Source: Leuctra nigra
Lineage: Eukaryota; Arthropoda; Insecta; Plecoptera; Leuctridae
NCBI GenBank assembly: GCA_934045905.1
Contig: OW203762.1
Location: forward strand, 24,770,345-24,834,344
Reading direction: 5' to 3'
DNA: 64,000 nucleotides
This document shows positions 54,883 through 64,000 of this stretch, in pieces. The notes below the pieces were generated by a model. That model worked only from the letters and a program-made list of their open reading frames with translations, ran no database searches and had not been told where the DNA came from. The position numbers and the translations under genes are program-made. Numbering within the stretch: position 1 is the stretch's first letter; every line of letters starts with the position of its first letter.

Positions 54883-55644
54883 AGTCCGACGCGTCAACAA
54901 TGTAATTCCAAGGTCACGATGTGAAATGATTGATCAGCACCTAGTGTTGACCACTCAAAAGTACTCGGCACGAATTTGGCCATACAAATCGGTTCGGTTA
55001 CCCCGGCCGTCTTTCCTGACTGAGGTTTTTGATAACTGCATCATTCTTACACTGCATTATTCTTCCCTACGATAATCATAATCATTCATATTCATCATTA
55101 CGGTACATTTAAGCTAATTACAGAATAAAAAAACTACTTGCTTGGTCTTCATTTCCATTTCCATCCGTTTCCATCTTGCAATTTGCTAGCCTTGTGTCAT
55201 TGTCACGTGCAAATGTATGTTTCGAATAGAATAATCTACATTTTTATTTTTTAACTTCACAGTGTGCAAATCACAACAGATAAGTTTTATTGTATTCCTC
55301 CGGCATCACTATTCACTATTATTATTGCTATAGGTAGGTGATGAAAGGGTAAGGAGGCTAGCCTTGGGAATTTCTCTTGATGTTTTGCATGAAAACATAC
55401 GTAATGCGCTAATATGTGCGACAAACAAAATATTATGCTATGACGGAAATATCTCGGAGTTCGGTAACTTCTTTGCCGCCGAATTTCCATTTCACACCAC
55501 TTTATAACAATACACTGTCTATCTTCTCACATAGGTATTTATTGGCTTATTCAGGAATGTGGTTTCCTCCAACCCGATATCGCAGCTTTCTGTAAATAAT
55601 AATCATAAACTGATCAATAACCCATCCTTTTATAAATGAGACTA

Positions 55645-55730
55645 AGATTTGTAGAGATCCTTCCCGGAAGTCGAACTCGGGACTTTGAGAGTGCTACCGA
55701 TAGATCCACCCACTATTCAGCCGGCAATTT
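55645..55730 (-). mobile_element. Possible tRNA-derived SINE head
   Basis: On the minus strand the order is gccggctgaatagtgggtgg, atctatcggtagcactct, then a B-box-like gagttcgacttccggg. The spacing and the T-arm-like palindrome (cccgagttcgacttccggg) resemble a degenerate tRNA. No SINE body or TSD was defined. Confidence 0.4.
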
Positions 55731-56504
55731 TGTCAATGAAAAATAACATTTTTAAACCAAAGAATATCTGAACGATTACATACCGCAAATGTATGGGTTT
55801 CAAACACACATTTTCTTGAGCCCGAACCTGCGATATTAATCTTCTTTGAACCTGATGAACCCGAAACCGAACCCATAAGCTTTCTGGTTCGATGCGCTGG
55901 ATCTATCATCTATGTACACACACCCAACAAATCATAAAACAGTACGGTATTTGAGCGAAACGGATTTGCTGCTGGTGAGGTTCTTTATGAAAATCAATCC
56001 ACTTGTTATTATCAAAATCAGAGCTCATTACTAGAGTTAGAGATGACGAGTTAGGATATACTTCATCGGATGATGCCATCAAAACTTTTTCAGCCAATCC
56101 GTTTCTTTCGAAAACAGTTTTATATTTTGTTGGGTGGGTGTACTACCTACACTTGGCCAAACCAAAAATGATCGGTGAACAAATTTGAATGACTGCTAGT
56201 CATGCTCCATAACAATCAATTGGTATACGGTATACCTACTTGTCATTATGATTGAAATGAGAGGGTCGCCCGCCTCGTTATGTTCTGATAAACGCTTGTG
56301 CTACAACCAGTCTTGCAAATCATCCCTCTGTATACAAATATCTATATTTTAGGCAACTTATACTACGTCTGTGTACGACTGGTAGTCGCGATAAGGGGTA
56401 AGTTTTATCAGGGCATATAGAGGTGACTATACACCTGCTAGCGGGCGCGTAGGAACTCTTTTCATCATGGCGGAAACTGCACGACCAGAAGAGGGGGGGG
56501 GGGG

Positions 56505-56632
56505 GTCTGGGGGCGAAGTCCCCACTCCCCAGTTATAGCCCCGCAGTATTTTCTTTAGAATTTCAACAAACTGAATCAAACAAGAACCCCCCAGTTGTGG
56601 CTCCGCAATGCGTTTTTTTTAGAATTTACACT
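56505..56632. repeat. Imperfect direct repeats with G/C-rich core
   Basis: Two related units read ccccagttatagccccgcag..tttagaattt and ccccagttgtggctccgcaa..tttagaattt, about 90 bp apart, next to a 13-G run. Origin unknown. Confidence 0.45.
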
Positions 56633-58477
56633 GTTTATAAGTGATTATGGGATGGTAAACTTAAATTTTTTTAAATTAATGGGTGGTGAGATTGCTCGAG
56701 GGGAGGGGGGATAATCCTCCCCCCCCCCCCCCTCGTGTACATGGAAGTGTACATTAGATATAAAATCTGATTTTCAACTGAGCTGAGCTTTTGTCATAAG
56801 CTTTTCGGTTGTTCTAAACTCCAAGGTAACGACGGGAGAATGGAGATAATCGCAATAACTTTTTAAGGAATATCGTGAAAAATATTCGCCAACCTGACAA
56901 ATAAAAATAATGTTTTGTTTGCCTGCCCCCCAAGTGACAAATTCATCCTATATTCCCCTATATTTGAGTGGAGTTTGAACACAAATCAAAGCAAATATTG
57001 TATATTTATGCATTATGTTTTGTATTCTACGTTAATTTGTATATTGTATAGTACTGAAAAATGCACTACGTTCATATTTTTCATATTGTTCATCATAAAT
57101 CTGGTATTTAGGAAAAATAGTATCTCTATATTGTTTATATCGAGTACAAATCACTTATAGTCGTTTTTTGAGCGAGCGAAGCGAGCGACTCCATTTGGCT
57201 CTTTTAGCACGGACCTCTGTTTTTTTTTTTTTTGTTTTGTTGTTTTTGTTTTTGTATGCTAAAGGAAGCAATAGAAGTCGCACCGTTTCACCGATCGACC
57301 TGAAATTGTGCACACATGTAAAGACAACCTTCTCTGTTTGCAGACCCAATTTTTTTTTGAAATCCATCCATTGGATCATTGTTAAAATAAGTATCTCCTG
57401 ATAGCCTAAAAAATGAAAATGGTCTTCGAGAAATGTGATCAAACTCATATTTAGCATGGTCAGTAAGACCAACAATGTCACTTATTTTACAAATTTTCAG
57501 CCGAATCTGTCAAGAAAGTATGCACTTATTGACATTTTTAATAGCTGTCAGAAATGAAACATTGAAAATGAATGTCTTTCCAATGCAACTGAATCTGATT
57601 TGCTTTAGGTACAAGAGTGTTTTGATGGTATGTACACTTTTTTAGTGAAAAGCAGATATTTTTATGTTTATTGAGTTGATCAAATTTGAATAATTCAATT
57701 TGGATAATAGTTTCCAACAAATCATTTCGAGTTTTTAAGGACCTTGATTGTCTTTTCTTCAATTCGTAGTTCTGATGGCCGTGCCTCCCGTGTTTCTACT
57801 TGGCTGATTTTGCATCCAGGAGGGATTAGAAACATAAGCTCACATTTCAATAATATCATTGAGTGGCGTTTGTTCTCTTCTAGCGTTCACACGTCATTCC
57901 AAATCTCTCCTGCATTTTGCTTCTTTTCGTTGATAATTTTGGCAATTTGGTGTACTTTGTGAAGGTATTAGTAAAATTGAATTGCTTTTAAAGCATAGAT
58001 ATTAGGTATCTACAGTTTTTGTCCAGGGGATTGATTATTTCAAATTATTTTCTTCTTGGAAACGTTGGATTTATTCCGTTTCTGAGCTTCTGTCTAGCCT
58101 GACATTTCCTTGAAGGTTGCTATTTTTTTTTGAAAGTTTTGATTCATTCAGTTCAAAACATTACGTTGTCTTATTTTAATTGTGGAACGTTGGATTCATT
58201 CCGTTTCTAAACTAGGTAGTTACTATTTTACCTGATCCGTTTTTTTGTGTGGAACTTTGATTCCTTTCGCTTATTAGTTGAAAGGTGTTTACTTTATTTT
58301 CATATTTGCGAAGTTTTGTTCAAGATTCATTTCGTAACATTACGACATTGAATACATTACGTCTTTGAGCACACATTTCGTGCATTTCAAACATTGATCA
58401 CACAAATATTATTGTACTTTAATTAGGTAGGTACTCTACTTCTTACTTTTCATTACCTATCTTATCCCTATTTAAAC

Positions 58478-58762
58478 ATGCCGAAAAATGGAAAGACTTC
58501 TGCTAGAATGAAAGCCATAAAGGCGAAAAAGCGTCTGCGTGAAATTGAAGATCAAGAAACTGACGAAGCTAAATCTAAAAGGTTGAAACAAAATGTCGTT
58601 AATAATAAAGCATCAAGGAGCAAAGAGACCCCCGACCAGACTGCTGCAAGGAGATACTCAAACAATCAACGCAATACCCGCTCTCGTGCAGCGGGTATAG
58701 ACCACATTTTAAATTATCTAGATAGCTCTGCTTTTCAAAAAATTTCATATGCAGTACCGTGA
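58478..58762 (+). pseudogene. 94-aa frame inside the Helitron-like element; possible N-terminal remnant of a Helitron protein
   Basis: MPKNGKTSARMKAIKAKKRL begins a very basic, helical segment that includes KETPDQTAARRYSNNQRNTR. ETP-x-Q-x-x-AR strings occur in the basic N-terminal region of Helitron Rep/helicase proteins, so this may be a truncated 5' remnant. The frame stops inside the left arm of the hairpin, so its tail was created or cut by that rearrangement. Function unknown. Confidence 0.4.
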
Positions 58763-58884
58763 TCCTAATATCTATTAGTGTTTTTCAACAATGGATAATA
58801 ACATGAATAGATATGAGGATCACGGTACTGCATATGAAATTTTTTGAAAAGCAGAGCTAACTAGATAACTTAAAATGTGGGTCT
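58699..58884. repeat. 78-bp near-perfect inverted repeat (hairpin), 29-nt loop
   Basis: The arms 58699-58776 and 58806-58884 pair with about four differences. The left arm includes the last codons of the 94-aa frame. The right arm is an inverted duplicate of the same DNA. It could form a long cruciform or a hairpin RNA. Confidence 0.92.
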
Positions 58885-59432
58885 ATTGCCGATTGACCGA
58901 CCAACTAAAAACTTCGCATGGTAATTGGTAGCAACATTTAAGGTATTTTTGCCAATTTTCAGTCTAATTTGTAGCTATTTTCAAAAGTTTTTGTAATTTT
59001 AGGGACATTTTGTGTGTTGGCTGTCAAATTCACGGCGACTTCGAATCTTCAGTTCAAGGCAAGGTAGTTAGAGCAGAAAGTTTCAAACGAAATGAAACTA
59101 ATAATGACCGTTTAACAGATTGATCTGATATTGTGTCCACAGTAATATCATATCATATGAGTGGTCCCAGGTATATTGTTTGAAGGATATCATGTGATTT
59201 TTGAAACTTAACAAGGAACCGTTCAATCAAAGGTTTAATCGATCAACTTAAAACTTAGCAAGGTTATTGGGACCAATATTTTTGGAAATTTTGGAGATAT
59301 TTATACAAGTCTGTGACGAAATTCAAGAATTATTGGCTTTTAATGACATTTTCGATAGACATAATTTCGGTTCGAGGTGTTGAGTGTTATGCGTGCTCGC
59401 TCATCAACGCGTTACTCAGAGCGTTTTCCTAG

Positions 59433-62400
59433 TATTTTTTTATTACTTTTTATTTTTAGAAACTCAGTGTATTATCATTTATCAATATCCTTAATTTACA
59501 TTATCAACCAGTTTGGTCACTAATACTATCACCAAAGATGAATCGCCTTGAGGCTTGAGCGACAATTGGAAAAAATCTTCAATAATATACTGACATCCAG
59601 AATGTTCGTCGTCTTCCATGTTTAAAACACATGGTTCAATATATTTCCACCACTCCAATCTCCGGTATTTGTTTGAGGGTATGTTGGGTTGGTTAGGGGA
59701 GGGTTGGGTAGCAAGGGGGGTAGTTTTTCAGCCTGCGCCAAGGCGACCGATATTGTGTAGAAGTGAACGCACGCAGGCAGGCAGTTTTGACACGGGTGGG
59801 TCCAACTTGAGTCGAGTCAGATAGAAGGCAGGGCGTGAAGGAAGAAAGTAGCAAAGCAAATCAGTTGAGTGAGTGAGAGGTATGAAGCAAGTGCGATATT
59901 GTTGACGAGCTTGAGAAGGTCAAGAACTTCTGATCAGCAAATAGGAAGGTAAGATTACATTACAGTGATAATAATAATAGTGCTGTGTACGCGGTAATGT
60001 GAGATGAATGACGGGGCCGGTTCAGGAAACATTTTATCATTGGGATAGGTCGTGAGTGGAGACTAGACAGTTCAGACGACATTGTAAGTCAGTGTAGAAA
60101 CATTCTTTATGTATTTCTGAATAATCACCACGTATGTCTAAAATAATATCTTGAATTCATATTAAATATTTCGATTTTGTTATTTATTTCTGTGAAATTT
60201 CGTATGAGTACAATACTAGTTGTTTAAAAGGAACATCATCAAGGATGTCCAGCATCTCTACAAGTCTACTTCCGGCATGATAAGAATAGTCTTGTCACTA
60301 ACCGGTCGAGAATTTCGTTTGTAATGATAGTTCAACTTTCAAGCGTTTAATATTGATTCGAATTATTGAGGCGTTTACCTAAACCGATGATCAAATTATA
60401 CATTGTATTATTCTGGCCCGTCCGCGATTCATTCATAATTTTTGTATTGAATTAAGTTACTCATGTTTGGATATTTCTAGAATATTCCACAATCTTCATC
60501 GATACATGAAATATTTAATTACAAGTACTTTTATTGTCAAGATGTCCTCATTTCAAGTAGCAGGTACCTCCACAATTTTCAATGGGGTGCGTGGGACTTA
60601 ATTCTAAACATCCATCCCCATACATATATTTGGGAGTGGAAGGAGAAGGGTAGCCATATAAACAGGTCCAAAACAAGTGTATAAGATTAGGACAGGCAAG
60701 CTTTCAAGATTTTTTTCTTCCCTTTTAGTGGTGGTAATATCGCCTACCCTAACCCGAGACACCCCGGCCGGCTTTCTCTTGGCGTCCCTGACCTACCCCA
60801 AGCCCCTTGGGTGCATGTGACGTGCCTGAATCAATACTTCACAAGGCAGAGAGGAAAAACACAGCAGCCTCCGTGCTACCAAACGCGTTCCTTGCTCCAC
60901 CCATCAACCAATCAGATCATTCGGGGTTGCATTCGTTTCAGATTTTAATGTTTTGTCGAAAAATGTAAAGAAGAATCTCGACGTTTTGGTTTTGTTTTAT
61001 ATGGTTTTATGAAGAAATTGCAGTAAACTGTAAAACCAAACACGAAGATCATTATTTTGTACCACGATGAAAGGGGTTATTTTACGCTTTAGCAACTTTC
61101 AACTATTCCGCCGTCCGCGTTACCAGACTTCAAAGTGGACTTCGGCGGCCTAAACATTGTTAAAAAAAAACTAAAGAAATTGAGACCATCTATATTCCCC
61201 CTTTTCCAAGGATTTCTCAGTTGCAACCAACAAATGTGGGAAATTCTCGACAGTGGATGGGTTGACATTCAATTCATTAACATGTCAAAAAATCTACCTG
61301 CGTTTGTCAAACATGTTTTTTCTCTGCCAAACAGTCGGAACTGTAAAATGTGTTTGGCTGAAGAAAATGTACTCGGAACAAAGAGGACGACCCTTCGGGT
61401 AGAAGGCAGGGTCGTTGAACCAGGCCGAAGAAAGGTTCCAGCATTTTGAGGGATGTTTTCAACATTTCAAGGTTGACTTTGTTCTTTCATGCGAACATCT
61501 GATGAACATAAGTTTGTGATGGTCCGCTTGTTTTCGAATGCTATAGCTCGTCCCTTCATCATTTTCATTTTCGTTCTAATTTTGACGTCGCAGTCTCGCA
61601 GAATCAATGAGAATTTGTACTCTCTACTGTATGACGCCAAAAGTAATAACAAAAATCCGCGTCATCCTGTATTGACAACTAAACATTCATAATTATTATG
61701 AGGGAAGTAGGTACAAGCAGTCCACAAAATATAAATGGAGTAGTAGTACTAATTTGGGCACACGTGGGTTTATTTGGGTTTACTGCCTAAATAATTGATT
61801 TTCGTAATATAGAAATGAATATTTGAGTGCTTTCAATGTTCCTTTTTGATTTAGCCGTTTTCGTAAAGGAGACAAAACAAAAATTTGGGACGTGCATATA
61901 AATACTTTAAACAGTACACTTTCAAGCGCATAATTAAACATTTTCTACCGTGATAAAAGTTCTTTCGCACAGAAAACAACGCAGAGATAGGGTGCCCCCC
62001 CCCCCCCCCCCCCCCACCATCTCGCCGTCTTAAGCATGATAAATCCATGATGAATCTTGATGAATCCAAGGGGTCATGAGTCAAAGGGGTCCAAAAATCA
62101 ACAATTTACGTATTTTTCTTCTAAAATACATTTATGTAGTTTGTGGGGTATTCTGACGGTACTGATGAGTTTTTCTTACGGATTGCTTGTTCTAGCTCAT
62201 GCAAAATACCGCGTTACACTTATGAGGTTTGTGTTCAGACTGAGTTACAGGGCCAGCTTCAGGTACATTCTTGATGTACGCGAAATATGATAATGCCGCC
62301 TAACAAGGGCGTACGCAGGATTACATTTCTATTGGGGGGGGGGGGGGGGGGGGACATTCTTATTATTAATTTTAAAGATTACGGTCGAATTACGGTCGCC

Positions 62401-63153
62401 TAAAGCCGGCCCTGCTGAGTTATCATGTTTTGAAGGTGGCTTAGCTCACGACCTTCTCATACCCAATGTCCATCACCTCTATTATCACAACATCCCGATA
62501 TAATCTACAGTTCCAGAACCTTTGACTAACAGAATCAATAAACCCAGAATATGTCCTCTAAACATCAATTATTGGCAGGCTGGAATTTTCTTATTAAAAG
62601 AAGTAGCTAATAATAAATAAACAATCATACTAGTTGTTTTAAAGAAGGGTAAGTAGAAATCTCCCCCCCCCCCCCCCAACTGATATGACCACAATAACGT
62701 GAGGGGCAAGAAGGGCAAGAAGACCATTTTGCGTTATTGCGTTATAAGAATCCAAATTACAACATTTTGAAGAGATAATGAGCACCTGTCCCAGATATAC
62801 TTGATGTGTTTAAATAAGTCTTTTCCCCTTCAGCTCTAGAATGGGAGGGGGGTGGGGGCAAATTTGAATTAACCTGGTAGTGAAATAATTATTGGCCCTA
62901 ATGATTAAACTTCAATGATTTTAATTCTATTCAATGATTCAATTACACTTCAATTAAAATAAATCCATATGGATTTGTTCTTGTCATTCTAATTTATTAC
63001 CAGATGCCCGATTATTTTCTGGCCCAGTTACCCCTATATTATCTTGCTACACAACTTGTGCTAATTCTGATTTTAAACTTGCTCATTACCTTGCTATAAA
63101 CTCAGCTCTCAATTATTTTCTTTCGGTAAATCTAGGGTTCTAATTATTTTCAG
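59433..63153. other. Probable 5' region or intron 1 of the TRIM-NHL-like gene
   Basis: No coding gene supported. Poly-C/G runs lie at 61995-62015, 62334-62353 and 62663-62677. The frame at 61135-61449 lacks recognisable motifs. The acceptor ...ttttcag at 63153 shows that an upstream exon exists. Confidence 0.45.
59750..59948 (+). other. Possible non-coding first exon with donor at 59949
   Basis: A GC-rich stretch ends ggaag|gtaaga, a good splice donor, and would join the acceptor at 63153 just before ATG 63155. The 5' boundary is arbitrary. Inference only. Confidence 0.25.
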
Positions 63154-63154
63154 A

Positions 63155-63931
63155 ATGGACACAAAATTTCCCAATCACCTGGAGTCATCTCTGGAGTCCA
63201 CTCTGTTGTCAGCCTTCAGTTCTACGCCGTTCATGACGTTAGAAGCCACCGTTCCGATGCCACGCAACGGACGAGCAATTTCCATTGGCGATACGGGCAG
63301 CTGTGACTCGTACATCAGTGATCTCTTCCACACTCTGAGCAGCAGCGATGAGGAGCGATCGCAATACGCAAGCTGCGACGGAAGTCCACTCGGGTTCTCT
63401 CAAATGCGTCACCACATTCGCATGACAAATGATCATTCCGGCTTAAACTTCAACTCGGAAGATCTCATTCGAGCGCCACGTGATATGAACGGTGAGATTG
63501 TCCACTTGTTGGCCGAGATCCAGACCAGCCAACATGTGATGCAAGACAACCTCGATAAAACCCGAGAAGTGGCGAAGTCGGTGGAGCATCAGGCTTACGA
63601 AGTTGCTAGCGAAATACGCGAAATGAAGCGTCTCGTTGTGACGGCGATGGATGACCGAGAACGCGAACTATTGAAGATGGTCGAACGCATTCGTTTGAGC
63701 AAGTCAAATACCCTCCGCCAGCAAGATGAGGGGATTCGTTTGGCATTGGGTCGGCTGCAAAACGTTGTTGATATTTTGAAATTTGCGATGGAGAGCGGTA
63801 CGGGGATGGAGATCATGAAAGCACAAGTCCATGCTAAGACTGAGATGGCACATCTGAAGCGAGACAATCTGCCAACACAGGAGGACAGCATGATAGCGTT
63901 CATTCCTCCAGACTCATCGCTACTGAGAGCG
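63155..63931 (+). CDS. TRIM-NHL-like protein, first coding exon (259 aa, partial)
   Basis: ATG follows the acceptor cag at 63153 by one base. The exon ends CTGAGAGCG|GTAAAT in phase 0 at 63931. The N-terminal 110 residues are Ser/Thr-rich and lack the Cys/His of RING or B-box fingers. Residues about 115-230 form a long amphipathic coiled coil (EIVHLLAEIQTSQ ... RERELLKMVERIRLSKSNTL ... IRLALGRLQNVVDILKFAME) of the B-box C-terminal (BBC) type. The end, EDSMIAFIPPDSSLLRA, resembles the segment between the coiled coil and the NHL repeats of TRIM-NHL proteins such as Brat, Wech/LIN-41 and TRIM71. Such proteins repress mRNAs or act in ubiquitylation. The NHL propeller would be encoded beyond the window. 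Which member it is cannot be decided. Confidence 0.6.
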
Positions 63932-64000
63932 GTAAATATCGAACATCAAAATCATAATTATTTTCTTAACATACTTGTGTTGTTTTCTATTTCATAGAAA

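Larger units (their letters stand above)
51600..57150. other. Intergenic DNA without recognised genes
   Basis: AT-rich with several poly-G/C runs (56493-56505 and 56719-56732). A probable tRNA-like SINE head and a small hairpin repeat are listed separately. Open frames at 53131-53385, 54273-54491 and 55906-56188 have no coding character I can support. Confidence 0.5.
57151..59432 (+). mobile_element. Helitron-like element, longest copy (2.28 kb)
   Basis: Starts A|TCACTTATAGTCG and continues gagcgagcgaagcgagcgac. Ends with the hairpin AACGC(GTTACTCAGA)GCGTT and TTCCTAG|T. The terminal 250 bp match the shorter copies at 37150-38002 and 46973-47487. It contains the small frame 58478-58762 and the long hairpin 58699-58884. 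No Rep or helicase domain is visible, so it is non-autonomous. Confidence 0.75.

Noticed and set aside
61135..61449. 104-aa frame starting MDFGGLNIVKKK
   Set aside because: No motif, no supporting splice context and codon use like the surrounding non-coding DNA.

Overview
This is eukaryotic DNA from an arthropod, most likely an insect. The genes have many short exons, GT-AG introns and AT-rich introns full of small transposons. The first gene encodes an LDLa-containing macroglobulin of the Mcr (macroglobulin complement-related, Tep6) type, which points to insects. The window shows nothing that fixes the order; a hemimetabolous insect is only a guess.

Layout. (1) 1-3548: upstream DNA with one TA-flanked MITE and a poly-G run; no gene recognised. 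(2) 3559-25140 (+): a 27-exon Mcr-like gene whose spliced reading frame closes exactly at 1700 aa. Intron 15 holds a 5.2-kb two-ORF non-LTR retrotransposon with both ORFs intact. Other introns hold hAT-type MITEs, a MITE at a 5' splice site and a 5S rRNA-derived SINE. (3) 27754-46312 (+): a 29-exon thioester-containing protein gene, 1773 aa, with an intact GCGEQN thioester motif, an RKKR furin-like site and a C-terminal Cys-rich domain resembling NTR/C345C. Its introns hold at least ten mobile elements. (4) 46555-51242 (-): a convergent four-exon gene for a 211-aa F-box protein, with a TATA/CCAAT promoter near 51430-51505. Intron 1 contains a 1.06-kb terminal-inverted-repeat element. (5) 51600-63154: about 11.5 kb without a recognised coding gene. 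It holds a 2.28-kb Helitron-like element with a 78-bp hairpin, poly-G/C runs and a possible 5' UTR exon. (6) 63155-63931 (+): first coding exon of a TRIM-NHL-like (BBC coiled-coil) gene that runs off the window.

The two macroglobulin genes form a same-strand tandem pair. In insects Mcr acts in septate junctions and in opsonisation, while TEPs with an active thioester are secreted opsonins or protease traps. A divergent CAEQ copy next to a canonical GCGEQN copy suggests an old duplication with divided roles.

The second layer of the window is its mobile DNA. Seven elements have perfect 8-bp target duplications (hAT type). Several Helitron-like copies share a hairpin-CTAG|T end. There are also TA- and TAA-flanked MITEs, 5S- and tRNA-like SINEs, and LINEs. 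Many sit within a few tens of bases of splice sites. Exon boundaries were read by eye from splice consensus and codon phase; there was no transcript evidence.
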